From Christensenellaceae bacterium (GTDB lineage Bacteria; Bacillota; Clostridia; Christensenellales; CAG-138), in assembly GCA_022510765.1 (NCBI GenBank), contig JAFLSU010000006.1, forward strand, positions 21,448 through 85,447: a stretch of 64,000 bases of DNA, in the 5' to 3' direction. The notes under the pieces were generated by a model that was not told where the DNA came from, made no database searches, and saw only the letters and a program-made list of their open reading frames with translations. A program made the position numbers and the translations under genes. Position 1 is the stretch's first letter. Each line of letters begins with the position of its first letter. This document shows positions 36,706-46,424 of the stretch, piece by piece.

Positions 36706-38175
36706 TTATTCTAAAACGCCGGACGTGTCGATAGCAGCGGCAGTATCACGCGTTGCAACTGCTTTTGCGCCTGCAATGCCGGAGATGATTGCGGTGAGAT
36801 CCACGCCAGTGGACTCCTTCACGCCCTCCATTATCTGGTTCGCGGAACCCATGATATCCTTAACCATCTTAGTTGAATTTCCGTCGCCATACATGATTAT
36901 CTTATCGGTGCGGGAAAGGGGTTGCGCCGCGTTCTTAACTATCTCAGGCAGGGAGTTAAGGTACATTTCAAGCACGGACGCTTCGCCCATCTTCTTCTGC
37001 GCTTCCGCCTTCTTTTCGATAGCCTCCGCCTCCGCAAGACCCTTGGCACGGATACCTTCGGCCTCCTGCTCCATGGCAAACCTGCGTGCTTCCGCCTCGG
37101 CCTTCAACGCTTCCGCGCGCTGAACGGCTTCAAACTTCTGTGCCTCCGCTTCCTTTTGGCGGCGCACAAGCTCCGCTTCCGCTTCCTTTTCGGTCTTATA
37201 TTTCATTGCATCAGCCTGTTTTCTGACCTCCGCATCGAGCTTACGCTCCTTGAGCGCGATCTCCTTTTCGGCAAGCTCGGCTTCCTTTTCCATTTTGGCG
37301 ATGTCTGCGCTGACCTTTGTTACCTCGATGGTCTTACGCTGACCCTCCTCCTGAATGGAATATGCAGCATCCGCCTCCGCCTTCTTGGTATCGGCCTTTA
37401 TGCGCATCTCCGCCTGCTGAACTAGAAGTGCAGCATTCTGCTCGGCAATCATCTTTTCGGCTTCGACCTTGACAGCATTGGCTTCCTGCTGTGCATTCGA
37501 GGTCGCGATCGCAATATCACGCTGAGCGTTCGCCTTTGCTATCTGAGCATTCTTGCGAATCTGTTCAACGTTATCGATACCCATATTCTCGATGGTGCCC
37601 GCCGCGTCCTTGAAGTTCTGGATATTGAAGTTGACGACCTCAATACCGAGCTTCTCCATATCCGGTACGACGTTTTCGGTGATCTTTTTAGCCACACCCT
37701 GTCGATCCTGAACCATTTCTTTCAAGCCGACGGAACCCACTATCTCACGCATATTGCCCTCAAGCACCTGTGTAACGAGAGTCGTAAGCTCCTGCTGGCG
37801 CATGCCGAGCAGCGCCTCGGCGGCGCGCTTTAACAGCTCCGGATTGGATGAAATCTTGATATTCGCAACGCCATCGACGGTAACGTTGATAAACTCGTTC
37901 GTCGGAACCGCTTCGGATGTCTTGACATCGACCTGCATGACCTTCAGCGAAAGCTTATCCACCCTTTCAAAGAAGGGTACTCGCCAGCCCGCTCTACCAA
38001 TCAAAATGCGCTTTTTGCCAAGACCCGAAATGATAAACGCCGTATCGGGCGGTGCCTTAAGGTATCCGAGTAAAAGCAGGAGCACGACGATGACAGCAAT
38101 GATGGCAACCGTTGCCCATGGGAAGGTTCCCTTGGTCATGCTGTCCAGCGCACTGTTGAGTACATAATGAAGCAT
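36706..38175 (-). CDS. Flotillin-family (SPFH/band 7) protein, YuaG/FloT-like
   Basis: N-terminal TM, PPDTAFIISGLGKKRILIGRAGWRVPFFERVDKLSLKVMQVDV, long A/E/K-rich flotillin coiled coil. Confidence 0.92.
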   Translation of the reverse strand: MLHYVLNSALDSMTKGTFPWATVAIIAVIVVLLLLLGYLKAPPDTAFIISGLGKKRILIGRAGWRVPFFERVDKLSLKVMQVDVKTSEAVPTNEFINVTVDGVANIKISSNPELLKRAAEALLGMRQQELTTLVTQVLEGNMREIVGSVGLKEMVQDRQGVAKKITENVVPDMEKLGIEVVNFNIQNFKDAAGTIENMGIDNVEQIRKNAQIAKANAQRDIAIATSNAQQEANAVKVEAEKMIAEQNAALLVQQAEMRIKADTKKAEADAAYSIQEEGQRKTIEVTKVSADIAKMEKEAELAEKEIALKERKLDAEVRKQADAMKYKTEKEAEAELVRRQKEAEAQKFEAVQRAEALKAEAEARRFAMEQEAEGIRAKGLAEAEAIEKKAEAQKKMGEASVLEMYLNSLPEIVKNAAQPLSRTDKIIMYGDGNSTKMVKDIMGSANQIMEGVKESTGVDLTAIISGIAGAKAVATRDTAAAIDTSGVLE

Positions 38176-38453
38176 GATTCTTTTCCTCCGTTTCAAAACA
38201 AAACTCACGACTTCCCTCGATCACGTTTCAATTCGTATGATCGTGGTACAATCGATGGCATTATTATATAATACTCCGCATTGGTTGTCAAATATTATCG
38301 AAATCCCTGATTTTTTGCTTTTGTTTTGTACTTAATGCGCATTCCAAACAATGATTTAAGCAAACATAATTCATAGAGATTGAAACTATAGCACCGATAT
38401 GATAAACTTAGTTTTTAGTATTATCGCTTGATACGAGCGGAAAGGGAGCGTCA

Positions 38454-40619
38454 ATGGAGCTATCCGAGAAATTTGTACGAAAACAGATGGAACTTGTGAA
38501 GCCCCTGACTACGGGCTGCTCCCTCGAAGCTGCGCGAAAGGGACAGGATCTCCTCGGTGCTATCTTAGCAAAAACCATGCGAAAAAATGTCAGCGTTGAG
38601 GAAAATGAACTTGCCTTTTCGAACACCGCGCTTGTTGTTCCCAAGGATCTGCTCAAACAAGGCATAATCCTATACCTTCATGGAGGCGGTTACACCTGCG
38701 GCGATCTTGAATACGCAAAGGGTTTCGGCTCCATACTGGCCGTTGAATGCGGCATTCGAGTGCTGTGTTTAGCCTACCGCCTCGCGCCCGAGAACCCCTT
38801 CCCCGCCGCCTTGGATGATGCTCTCGAAGCCTATCGAAGCTTGCTTTCCGCAGGGTACCTGCCCACTCAAATCGTTCTTTGCGGAGAAAGTGCCGGCGGT
38901 GGTCTTTGCTACAGCCTCTGCCTGCGCCTTAAGGAGCTTCGCATTCCCCTCCCCTCATGCATTGTTGCAATATCCCCTTGGGTCGACCTCACGCAGAGCG
39001 GAAGATCATTCGTTTTTAATATGGATGTTGATCCGACGCTCACAAAGGAAACGCTCGATTTTTATGCGCAATGCTACGCAAATGATACCGCTGCGCCCCT
39101 CGTTTCACCGCTGTTTGGTGAGCTTGACAGACTTCCTCCATCGCTCATTTTCGCAGGCTCCGACGAGGTTCTGTTGGATGACGCCAGACGAATGCACCAA
39201 AAGCTTCTCGAATGCGGCTGCAAGAGCGAACTCGTCGTTGCGGAGCGCATGTGGCATGCCTATGTGCTGTTCTGCATCAAGGAGCGGGAATGCGACCTTC
39301 GAGCCATCGATGGTTTTTTGAATCAATTTCTCTCCCATGAAAGAAAGCTGCGCTGGATGCGTCTTGATAACGCCGCTAAAATCTATCCTGCGGCAAAAAG
39401 GCGGAGATGGAATAATTTTTTCCGTCTTTCAGCTACTCTAACGGAGGATGTCAACATCGATGTATTGCGCAGTGCGCTCGATGTGACGGTGAGGCGGTTC
39501 CCATCGATAGCGGTCAGGCTATGCAAGGGTGTTTTCTGGTACTATCTTGAGGAGCTTTCCTCCGCGCCCGAAATCACGCGGGAACAGAGCTGGCCTCTCG
39601 CACATACCCCATTTGAATCCATAAACACCTGCGCTTTGCGAGTGATCGTGTATAAATCGCGCATCGCCGTCGAATTCTACCATGCGCTTACCGACGGCAA
39701 CGGCGGTATGATCTTTCTTAAATCATTGCTCGCCGAATACCTCGAACAGCGATACGGTATATCCGTCCCAAATGAGTGCGGTATACTTGACAGGCTTGAG
39801 GAGCCTGACGAGGAAGAGTTTGAGGACAGCTTTGTTAAATACAGGGGCAGCGTCGGTGCAAGTAGATACTCAAGCTCCGTATATAAAATAAAGTACACGC
39901 GCGAAAAGGACGATTATCGGCATCTGACAACTTTTATGCTGAGTTCCAATGCGGTGCTTGAAACCGCAAGGCGGCACGGCGTGACCCTTACCACGTTTCT
40001 GTGTGCTGCAATGCTTCTCGCACTGCAAAGGATTCAAAATGCACAGCGTCCCGATAAGCGAAAGCAGCGTCCCATCAGGGTAGTCGTGCCGGTAAACCTC
40101 CGCAGGCTCTTTCCAAGCAGAACGCTAAGAAATTTTGTGCATGTCGTCATGCCCGAGATCGATCCTCGCATGGGCGATTACGGATTTGAGGAAATCTGTA
40201 AGACCGTACACCACCAGCTCGGTATGGAGGTCACCGCAAAGAACATGAGCGCAAAGTTTACGCCGAACGTCAATGCGGAAATCTCGCCCTTGCTCCGTCT
40301 GATGCCTCTGTTTACGAAGAATATAGTCATGAAAATGATTTATGACACCGTGGGCGAGCGCACGAGCTGCCTGAATCTATCCAATTTAGGGGAAGTTCGG
40401 ATACCCGAAGCAATGAGAAAATATGTGACCAGGTTTGATTTCGTGCTTGGGCTGCAGGCGTCAAAACCGAACAACTGCGGTATGCTTTCATACGATGGGA
40501 CGTTGTATATGAACTTTATCCGAAACACGGTCGAGCCCTGTCTTGAGCTTGAGTTTTACAAAGTTTTGCACGAATTGGGGCTTTCGGGCAAGGTTGAAAG
40601 CAACCAACGGAGAGTTTGA
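38454..40619 (+). CDS. Fusion of an alpha/beta-hydrolase (HSL-type) with a condensation/acyltransferase-like domain
   Basis: N-terminal YLHGGGYTCGDLEY and CGESAGGGL. C-terminal half has EFYHALTDGNGGMIFLKSLL (HxxxDG), VPVNLR and SCLNLSNLGEV. Confidence 0.85.
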   Translation: MELSEKFVRKQMELVKPLTTGCSLEAARKGQDLLGAILAKTMRKNVSVEENELAFSNTALVVPKDLLKQGIILYLHGGGYTCGDLEYAKGFGSILAVECGIRVLCLAYRLAPENPFPAALDDALEAYRSLLSAGYLPTQIVLCGESAGGGLCYSLCLRLKELRIPLPSCIVAISPWVDLTQSGRSFVFNMDVDPTLTKETLDFYAQCYANDTAAPLVSPLFGELDRLPPSLIFAGSDEVLLDDARRMHQKLLECGCKSELVVAERMWHAYVLFCIKERECDLRAIDGFLNQFLSHERKLRWMRLDNAAKIYPAAKRRRWNNFFRLSATLTEDVNIDVLRSALDVTVRRFPSIAVRLCKGVFWYYLEELSSAPEITREQSWPLAHTPFESINTCALRVIVYKSRIAVEFYHALTDGNGGMIFLKSLLAEYLEQRYGISVPNECGILDRLEEPDEEEFEDSFVKYRGSVGASRYSSSVYKIKYTREKDDYRHLTTFMLSSNAVLETARRHGVTLTTFLCAAMLLALQRIQNAQRPDKRKQRPIRVVVPVNLRRLFPSRTLRNFVHVVMPEIDPRMGDYGFEEICKTVHHQLGMEVTAKNMSAKFTPNVNAEISPLLRLMPLFTKNIVMKMIYDTVGERTSCLNLSNLGEVRIPEAMRKYVTRFDFVLGLQASKPNNCGMLSYDGTLYMNFIRNTVEPCLELEFYKVLHELGLSGKVESNQRRV

Positions 40620-40655
40620 GGTTTATTGTATAAATTGTGAAATGGAGGTCTTAGG

Positions 40656-41351
40656 ATGTTTTGTATAAAATGCGGAGTGGAGCTTGCTGATAGCGAAAAA
40701 AGCTGCCCTCTGTGCGGCACGCGGGTGTATCACCCCGATATCATACGTAATGAGACGGAGCCGCCATATCCTGAGTTCATACCTAATGACGCAAAGGTGA
40801 ACCGCCGAAGCATACTCTTTATAGTCAGCATCATATTCCTCGCGCTTATAGCTCAGCTTGTCATATGCGAAGTAAGCGTCTCCGTTGCAAGCGGATGGGC
40901 GGGCTATGCCATAGGCGCCGTGACGCTCGCGTACATCCTCATAGTATTGCCGTTGTGGTTCAAAAATCCAAATCCGGTCATTTTTGTTCCCTGCGACTTT
41001 GCGGCGATACTGGCATATCTATTATATATAGAACTGATCACTGCCGGTGGATGGTTCCTTAGCTTCGCGTTCCCAGTTGTCGGCGCGATCGCGCTTATCT
41101 CCAGCGCCGTTGCCGCTTTGATTAAATACGTCCGCAGAGGTTATCTTTACATATTTGGCGGCACTATCATTGCTTACGGCGGGTTCATGGTATTGCTTGA
41201 ATTCCTGCTTAATCTGACCTTCGGGGTGTCTGACAGACTGAAATGGTCATTTTTCCCGTTGTTTGGATGTCTGATAATCGGAATGGGGTTGATCGTTATC
41301 GCAATCTGTAAGCCGGTTAGGGAATCGCTGCGAAAGAAATTCTTCTTCTAA
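40656..41351 (+). CDS. Zinc-ribbon membrane protein (DUF6320-like)
   Basis: MFCIKCGVELADSEKSCPLCGTRVYHPD plus several TM segments; directly downstream of the fusion protein. Confidence 0.65.
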   Translation: MFCIKCGVELADSEKSCPLCGTRVYHPDIIRNETEPPYPEFIPNDAKVNRRSILFIVSIIFLALIAQLVICEVSVSVASGWAGYAIGAVTLAYILIVLPLWFKNPNPVIFVPCDFAAILAYLLYIELITAGGWFLSFAFPVVGAIALISSAVAALIKYVRRGYLYIFGGTIIAYGGFMVLLEFLLNLTFGVSDRLKWSFFPLFGCLIIGMGLIVIAICKPVRESLRKKFFF

Positions 41352-41387
41352 TGCGTAAATAATAGCAAGCGCATACAGCATAAAACG

Positions 41388-41423
41388 AGCCTGCAAGTGC
41401 TTCCGTGGAAGCTCCGGCAGGCT
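41388..41423. terminator. Bidirectional terminator
   Basis: AGCCTGC ... GCAGGCT with nested GCTTCC/GGAAGC; T-tracts outward on both strands. Confidence 0.7.
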
Positions 41424-41445
41424 GCATTTTACTCATGTTTGGGGG

Positions 41446-41727
41446 TTACCAGGTCTGCTGCTGCAGGGTATCCATGCTCTGCTTTGCGGTTTGAACGTCC
41501 TGAGACTTAGCAGGCTTAGTTTTATACATGTTGCGCTGATGCATCTGCTCAAAGACTGCGAACTGATCGTGAGAACATTCCGTCATGCAGTTGATAAGCA
41601 GATTCCTGAGGTTTGGGCATGCTACCTCGGTGCAGTTGCCCGCATAGTCCTTAACCAATGCCTTTTCGGAATGCAGAAGATCCGTCAAAAGCTCCTGTTC
41701 GCTCATTGATGATTTGTTCATTTTCAT
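41446..41727 (-). CDS. CotF-like spore coat protein
   Basis: SMSEQELLTDLLHSEKALVKDYAGNCTEVACPNLRNLLINCMTECSHDQFAVFEQMHQR. Confidence 0.75.
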   Translation of the reverse strand: MKMNKSSMSEQELLTDLLHSEKALVKDYAGNCTEVACPNLRNLLINCMTECSHDQFAVFEQMHQRNMYKTKPAKSQDVQTAKQSMDTLQQQTW

Positions 41728-41733
41728 TCCTCC

Positions 41734-42018
41734 TTAATAGCTGCCGTTAAGATAGCCGTGAAGCGTATCAAAGTGCTGGCGATGGTGCTGTGCGGCGGTT
41801 GTTGCCAGATTCTTGAGCGTCTGATCCGTGAAATAGTTGGCGTAAACCGTGCACTTCTTATAGAGCAGTGCTTCCGCGTACATTTCATCCTGAATTACGG
41901 ATAAATCCTTTGTATCGATGGATGATGCCGCCTCGGTATTCCAGTTGGATGAACCCGTCTGCCTGAAGAACGGATCGCTGCCATTCTGCCAGCTCTGACC
42001 GGTCTGTTGGTTCTGCAT
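41734..42018 (-). CDS. CotF-like spore coat protein
   Basis: LSVIQDEMYAEALLYKKCTVYANYFTDQTLKNLATTAAQHHRQHFDTLHGYL; AAGGAGG upstream of ATGCAGAAC. Confidence 0.65.
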   Translation of the reverse strand: MQNQQTGQSWQNGSDPFFRQTGSSNWNTEAASSIDTKDLSVIQDEMYAEALLYKKCTVYANYFTDQTLKNLATTAAQHHRQHFDTLHGYLNGSY

Positions 42019-42065
42019 AATCATGCCTCCTTGATGAGTTTTTGAGCGAAGAATCCGCTCGCGAT

Positions 42066-42095
42066 TAGTATCCGCATAATCTCTTTATGAATTCA
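42066..42095 (-). promoter_or_regulatory. Near-consensus sigma-G/sigma-F sporulation promoter for the CotF-like pair
   Basis: Minus strand TGAATT (42095-42090), 17 bp, GATACTA (42072-42066), compared with TGAATA / CATACTA. Confidence 0.5.
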
Positions 42096-42225
42096 TCCGA
42101 GACCGAAAAAGCATATGCCAGTTTTTTAATTGTTTGACATTAAATTCCTTAAAAGGCAATAGATAAACTGTACATAGGATAGTACTCACTAATGACGTTA
42201 AAACTTAGTATTTGTTACTACGCGT

Positions 42226-42624
42226 TCAATTCAATGCGGGCATGCGCGCATCCGAAATATCGGAAGAAGCATCCGCAAACCCGCCCTGATTGTATTCACT
42301 TAGGCCAATGGCTATCCTGCAAACGAATTCCGTAACCGCAGGTGGATAGTTCGCCTGACAGGTAGGAAACAGCCGGCGCAGCTCCTCGTTGTTGGGAGCC
42401 TGCCAAGCGGTAGCGATCGAATAATGCATACACCTTGAAGCCTTCGGTCTTTGAACGCCAAAGTCACGCTTCAGTACCTCAAAGATGTCCACAGAGCGCG
42501 AATAATAGCCCTTTGGATTGGCTGCTACTGCCGAAATGGCCTGCACCAAGTAGCCAAACCCATAATGCTGGGGGAAGAAACCGAGCCTCAGGAGATATGT
42601 TGTAGGATTTAGTACGTTATTCAT
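42226..42624 (-). CDS. Stand-alone Spo0A C-terminal-domain (DNA-binding) protein, no receiver domain
   Basis: GFGYLVQAISAV...FEVLKRDFGVQRPKASRCMHYSIATAW...PAVTEFVCRIA aligns by eye with Spo0A GYLYLREAIS...[27 protein letters not shown]...PTNSEFIAMVA. Confidence 0.75.
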   Translation of the reverse strand: MNNVLNPTTYLLRLGFFPQHYGFGYLVQAISAVAANPKGYYSRSVDIFEVLKRDFGVQRPKASRCMHYSIATAWQAPNNEELRRLFPTCQANYPPAVTEFVCRIAIGLSEYNQGGFADASSDISDARMPALN

Positions 42625-42730
42625 GTTTTACTCCTTCTTATTTAATGCTCATAGAATATCGTTGTCTATTCCAAGTGTAAAGCATCAATTTTTGCGGCTC
42701 GAAAATTGGTGGTTGACAAAAGTGACAAAC

Positions 42731-42758
42731 AATGCATACATATGTTATGTAATGCATT
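42731..42758. repeat. AT-rich near-perfect 12-bp palindrome
   Basis: AATGCATACATA-TGT-TATGT(A)ATGCATT followed by TTTT. Confidence 0.6.
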
Positions 42759-43093
42759 TTTCTGTAATTTAAATACATATTTTTGCTTATATAATTTAAT
42801 TTGCTGTTTTAAGTCAAGAATTGATGCAGCAAATTTCGCAGGTTTTTTCGCATTGATCGTGCGGAATATACGCCCGATTCACACACTTTCCAACAAATTT
42901 GTATTAAAAAAATGAAAATACAAGAATTTAATGTAATTATTAGGCCGTTCCGCACACGCAGCACCACCTGTGCGCTATTGTCGATATAAGGCAAGGAGAG
43001 TCGAACGCTATGAGCATTGCTGAGCTTTGCAGCTTGCTATACATCGACTCCCCTTGTGATAAGGCGAGAGCGGTCGCCCACTCGTCATATGAT

Positions 43094-43852
43094 CTATTCG
43101 ATTATCCGCCCGTCGGCAGTGATCGTAAAAACCTGCCAGGGAATCAGCTTTCCACAGGCGGAGAGGGCTTTTTTAACCGCGTTCTCAAGCCCGCCGCAGC
43201 AAGGAACCTCCATGCGGGTGACGGTAACGCTCTTAATATCGTTTTCACGGAGGATGGCTGTAAGCTTTTCGGAGTAGTCAACATCATCGAGCTTCGGACA
43301 TCCGACGAGCGTTATCCTTCCTTTGATAAAGCGCTCATGGAAATTACCATAGGCATAGGCAGTGCAATCGGCTGCAATCAGCAGTTTTGCTCCATTAAAA
43401 TATGGTGCATTTACGGGTACAAGCTTGATCTGAACCGGCCATTGTGATAGCTGAGATTTCACCTCGTGCGAATGGCATTCACAAGATTCCTCCTTGGCGC
43501 GAGCATGATTGATCGCGCGAGCATGTGTTCCTGGACAGCCACAAGGCAGGACGTTCGCGGCGACCCCATCCTTATGCTCCTCGGCGGGTTCTTCATTATG
43601 CTGAGATTTGGATGTCTCATCCTTGTGCGCGGCAACTGCGGCTTCATCGTAAGGAGCGGCCTCGCGCTCAATAAAGCTGATCGCGTCCGCAGGGCAGGCA
43701 GGGAGACAGTCGCCCAATCCGTCGCAGTAATCATCGCGAAGCAGCTTTGCCTTGCCGTCCACCATGCCTATCGCGCCCTCATGACAGGCTTCGGCACACA
43801 GACCGCAGCCCACGCATTTTTCTTCGTTTATTTCAATAATTCTTCTAACCAT
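43094..43852 (-). CDS. 4Fe-4S ferredoxin-domain protein
   Basis: CVGCGLCAEACHEGAI and CDGLGDCLPACPADAI, His/Cys-rich middle, C-terminal IKSVTVTRMEVPCCGGLENAVKKAL. Confidence 0.8.
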   Translation of the reverse strand: MVRRIIEINEEKCVGCGLCAEACHEGAIGMVDGKAKLLRDDYCDGLGDCLPACPADAISFIEREAAPYDEAAVAAHKDETSKSQHNEEPAEEHKDGVAANVLPCGCPGTHARAINHARAKEESCECHSHEVKSQLSQWPVQIKLVPVNAPYFNGAKLLIAADCTAYAYGNFHERFIKGRITLVGCPKLDDVDYSEKLTAILRENDIKSVTVTRMEVPCCGGLENAVKKALSACGKLIPWQVFTITADGRIIE

Positions 43853-43960
43853 TCTAACAAAACTCCTATTCCTTTTACTAATTTGAGCGACCCCGTACAT
43901 ATGGGATCGCCCACTATTAGATCATCATTTACTCATAAGCAATGTATGAACCGATATGCC

Positions 43961-44869
43961 TTATGCAAAGAACTTTCCGATGATGTCAACGATCTCCGCA
44001 CCGATGCGCTTCTGAGCTTCCGTAGTGGATGCGCCGATATGGGGCGTGCAGCTTACATGGGGATGGTTGAGCAGAGCTTCGTTCTTGCTGGGTTCCTCTG
44101 CCCAAACGTCCAAACCCGCCGCGCGAACCTTGCCGCTGTCAAGAGCCTCCAAGAGGGCAGCTTCGTCGATATTGGTACCCCTGCTGGTGTTGATGATGAC
44201 AACGCCGTCCTTCATCTTTGCGATGGTCTCGGCATTTACCATGGGCTTGCCTTCAAGGCTGGGAACGTGCAGGGAGATGAAATCGGAAACCGCGAACAAC
44301 TCGTCAAGTTCGACATAGCGCATATTCTCATTTTCGAGCTCGGGGACTTTGAATACATCGTATGCTACGACCTTCATACCCATAGCCATTGCCATCCTGC
44401 CGAGGGACTGACCGATGCGGCCGTAACCCACGATACCGAGGGTCTTTCCGCCGATTTCGATTCCCTTATACGCCTTCTTCTCCCACTTTCCTTCACGCAT
44501 GGTGTGGCCCGCTACGCTAACAAAGCGTGCGCAGGAAAGCATATGAGCCATCGCAAGCTCGGCTACCGCGTCGCTGGAAGCACGAGGAGTGTTCATGACC
44601 TTGATTCCCTTTTCCTCGGCATACTTATGATCGATATTATCGATGCCTACGCCGCCCCTGATGATGAGCTTGAGCTTGCCGGTCTCGAGTGCTGCGTCAA
44701 TGATCGGGGTGCGAACCTTGGTCGCTGAGCGAACGACGAGAACGTCAAAGTCCTTTACCTGCTCCGCCAGCTCTGCGGGTTCATAAAACTGCTCGACTAC
44801 CTCATGACCCTGTGCCTTGAGCGCCGCAACAGCGTTTTTTTCCATGCCGTCTGATGCAAGAATACGCAT
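43961..44869 (-). CDS. serA: D-3-phosphoglycerate dehydrogenase
   Basis: LKLIIRGGVGIDNID, LGIVGYGRIGQSLGRMAMAMGMKVVAYD, NTSRGTNIDEAALLEAL, TPHIGASTTEAQ. Confidence 0.93.
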   Translation of the reverse strand: MRILASDGMEKNAVAALKAQGHEVVEQFYEPAELAEQVKDFDVLVVRSATKVRTPIIDAALETGKLKLIIRGGVGIDNIDHKYAEEKGIKVMNTPRASSDAVAELAMAHMLSCARFVSVAGHTMREGKWEKKAYKGIEIGGKTLGIVGYGRIGQSLGRMAMAMGMKVVAYDVFKVPELENENMRYVELDELFAVSDFISLHVPSLEGKPMVNAETIAKMKDGVVIINTSRGTNIDEAALLEALDSGKVRAAGLDVWAEEPSKNEALLNHPHVSCTPHIGASTTEAQKRIGAEIVDIIGKFFA

Positions 44870-44971
44870 AGTTAAATCTCCTTAAAATATACTTTTAAAA
44901 TATAACTGCATTTTCATATCGGGTGGGCGTTAAGGCATCCGCCCCTCGCCGCACCCGGTGTTCGTACTGAA

Positions 44972-46066
44972 TCAGCCCTTATAGTTTTCCTTCTCGTAGT
45001 TCCTGAGGAATTCAACGAGCGCGATTACGCCCTCCTTGGGCATTGCGTTATAGATGGACGCACGGAGACCGCCTACGCTCTTATGACCCTTGAGGTTATC
45101 GAATCCCGCAGCCTTGGTTGCCGCAACGACCTCAGCGTCTGTCTCCTTGGATGCGGTGACGAAGGGTACGTTCATAAGCGAACGGAATTCCTTCTCAACG
45201 GTTCCGTTGAACATTTTGGATTCATCAAGGAAGTCATACAGGATCTTAGCCTTCTCCTCGTTCATCTTGGCCATAGCCTCAAGTCCGCCGATCTTCTTCA
45301 GATACTTGAATACCTGACCGCAGACATAGATGCTCCAGCAGTTGGGGGTGTTGTACATCGAGCCGTTGTTAGCATGGGTCGCATAGCTCATGTAGGTGGG
45401 AACATAGGTCGGAAGATCCTCACGGATGAGATCCTCGCGCATTATGACGATGGTCATGCCCGCAGGGCCGATATTCTTCTGAACGCCGCCGTAGATTACG
45501 CCGTAGTCAGCAACATTGCAGGGCTTTGAAAGGAACATCGAGCTCTGGTCGGAAACGAGGATCTTACCCTTGGTGTTCGGAAGCTGCTGATAGGTCGTGC
45601 CGTGGATGGTCTCGTTCTCGCAGATATATACATAATCCGCATCCTCGCTGATGGGCAGGTCGGAACAATCGGGAATGTAGCTGTAATTGCGGTCATCGCT
45701 GGACGCGACGAGGTTGATCTTGCCGTACTTCTTGGCCTCGTTATAGGCCTTCTTGGACCAGTTGCCTGTCACGATATAGTCGGCAACGCCATTCTTCATA
45801 AGGTTCATCGGGAGCATTGCGAACTGGAGGGTTGCACCGCCCTGGATGAACATAACCTTGTAGTTTTCGGGTATTCCCATCAGGTCACGCAGATCCTGCT
45901 CAGCCTCATCGATGATCTTCTGGAAAACCTTGGAGCGATGGCTCATTTCCATAACACACATTCCGGAACCTTCATAGTTGAGAAGGTTGTCGCGGACGCT
46001 CTCAAGCACCTCTTCGGGGAGGATCGAGGGGCCTGCTGAGAAGTTGTAAACGCGGTCGTATTTCAT
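44972..46066 (-). CDS. serC: Phosphoserine aminotransferase
   Basis: VYNFSAGPSILPEEVLE, MEMSHRSKVFQKI, FIQGGATLQFAMLPMNL, VSDQSSMFLSKP. Confidence 0.96.
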   Translation of the reverse strand: MKYDRVYNFSAGPSILPEEVLESVRDNLLNYEGSGMCVMEMSHRSKVFQKIIDEAEQDLRDLMGIPENYKVMFIQGGATLQFAMLPMNLMKNGVADYIVTGNWSKKAYNEAKKYGKINLVASSDDRNYSYIPDCSDLPISEDADYVYICENETIHGTTYQQLPNTKGKILVSDQSSMFLSKPCNVADYGVIYGGVQKNIGPAGMTIVIMREDLIREDLPTYVPTYMSYATHANNGSMYNTPNCWSIYVCGQVFKYLKKIGGLEAMAKMNEEKAKILYDFLDESKMFNGTVEKEFRSLMNVPFVTASKETDAEVVAATKAAGFDNLKGHKSVGGLRASIYNAMPKEGVIALVEFLRNYEKENYKG

Positions 46067-46138
46067 AGCAAAAACTCCTTTAAAAAATTAGTTTGCTTTT
46101 TTCTTTGAGGCAGGCGCAAACCCGCCCCTCTAAGGATG

Positions 46139-46167
46139 ATTATAACGCTAATCATTTACATATTCAA
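46139..46167 (-). promoter_or_regulatory. Sigma-A-type promoter of serC-serA
   Basis: Minus strand TTGAAT, 17 bp, TATAAT. Confidence 0.65.
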
Positions 46168-46424
46168 CCTTATTTTGCACCGCACTATTTATATATTTTT
46201 TCTTGCAATACATGATTTTTTGTGCAAAAAGGAAGAACGGAGCCTAATACGAACCCAAACGGCCGTTTTCCGAGTTCCGGACAGCAGTGGTCGTTCTCCT
46301 TTGCTCCGTATGTCACCAAATAACTATTGAAAGAGCTGCCTATACAGAACGAGCTGCCCGCGAAAGCACGGGCAGCTCGGATCGCACATTTCAGTTGTAA
46401 ACAAGCAGCCTTTAGGCAGCGAAA

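Noticed and set aside
43466-44728. 420-aa plus-strand ORF
   Set aside because: Antisense to the ferredoxin-domain gene and serA. It reads through unrelated genes and the intergenic gap as low-quality sequence.
46351-46378. GAGCTGCCCG...CGGGCAGCTC as a terminator
   Set aside because: Strong 10-bp inverted repeat but no U-tract on either strand. Left unassigned.
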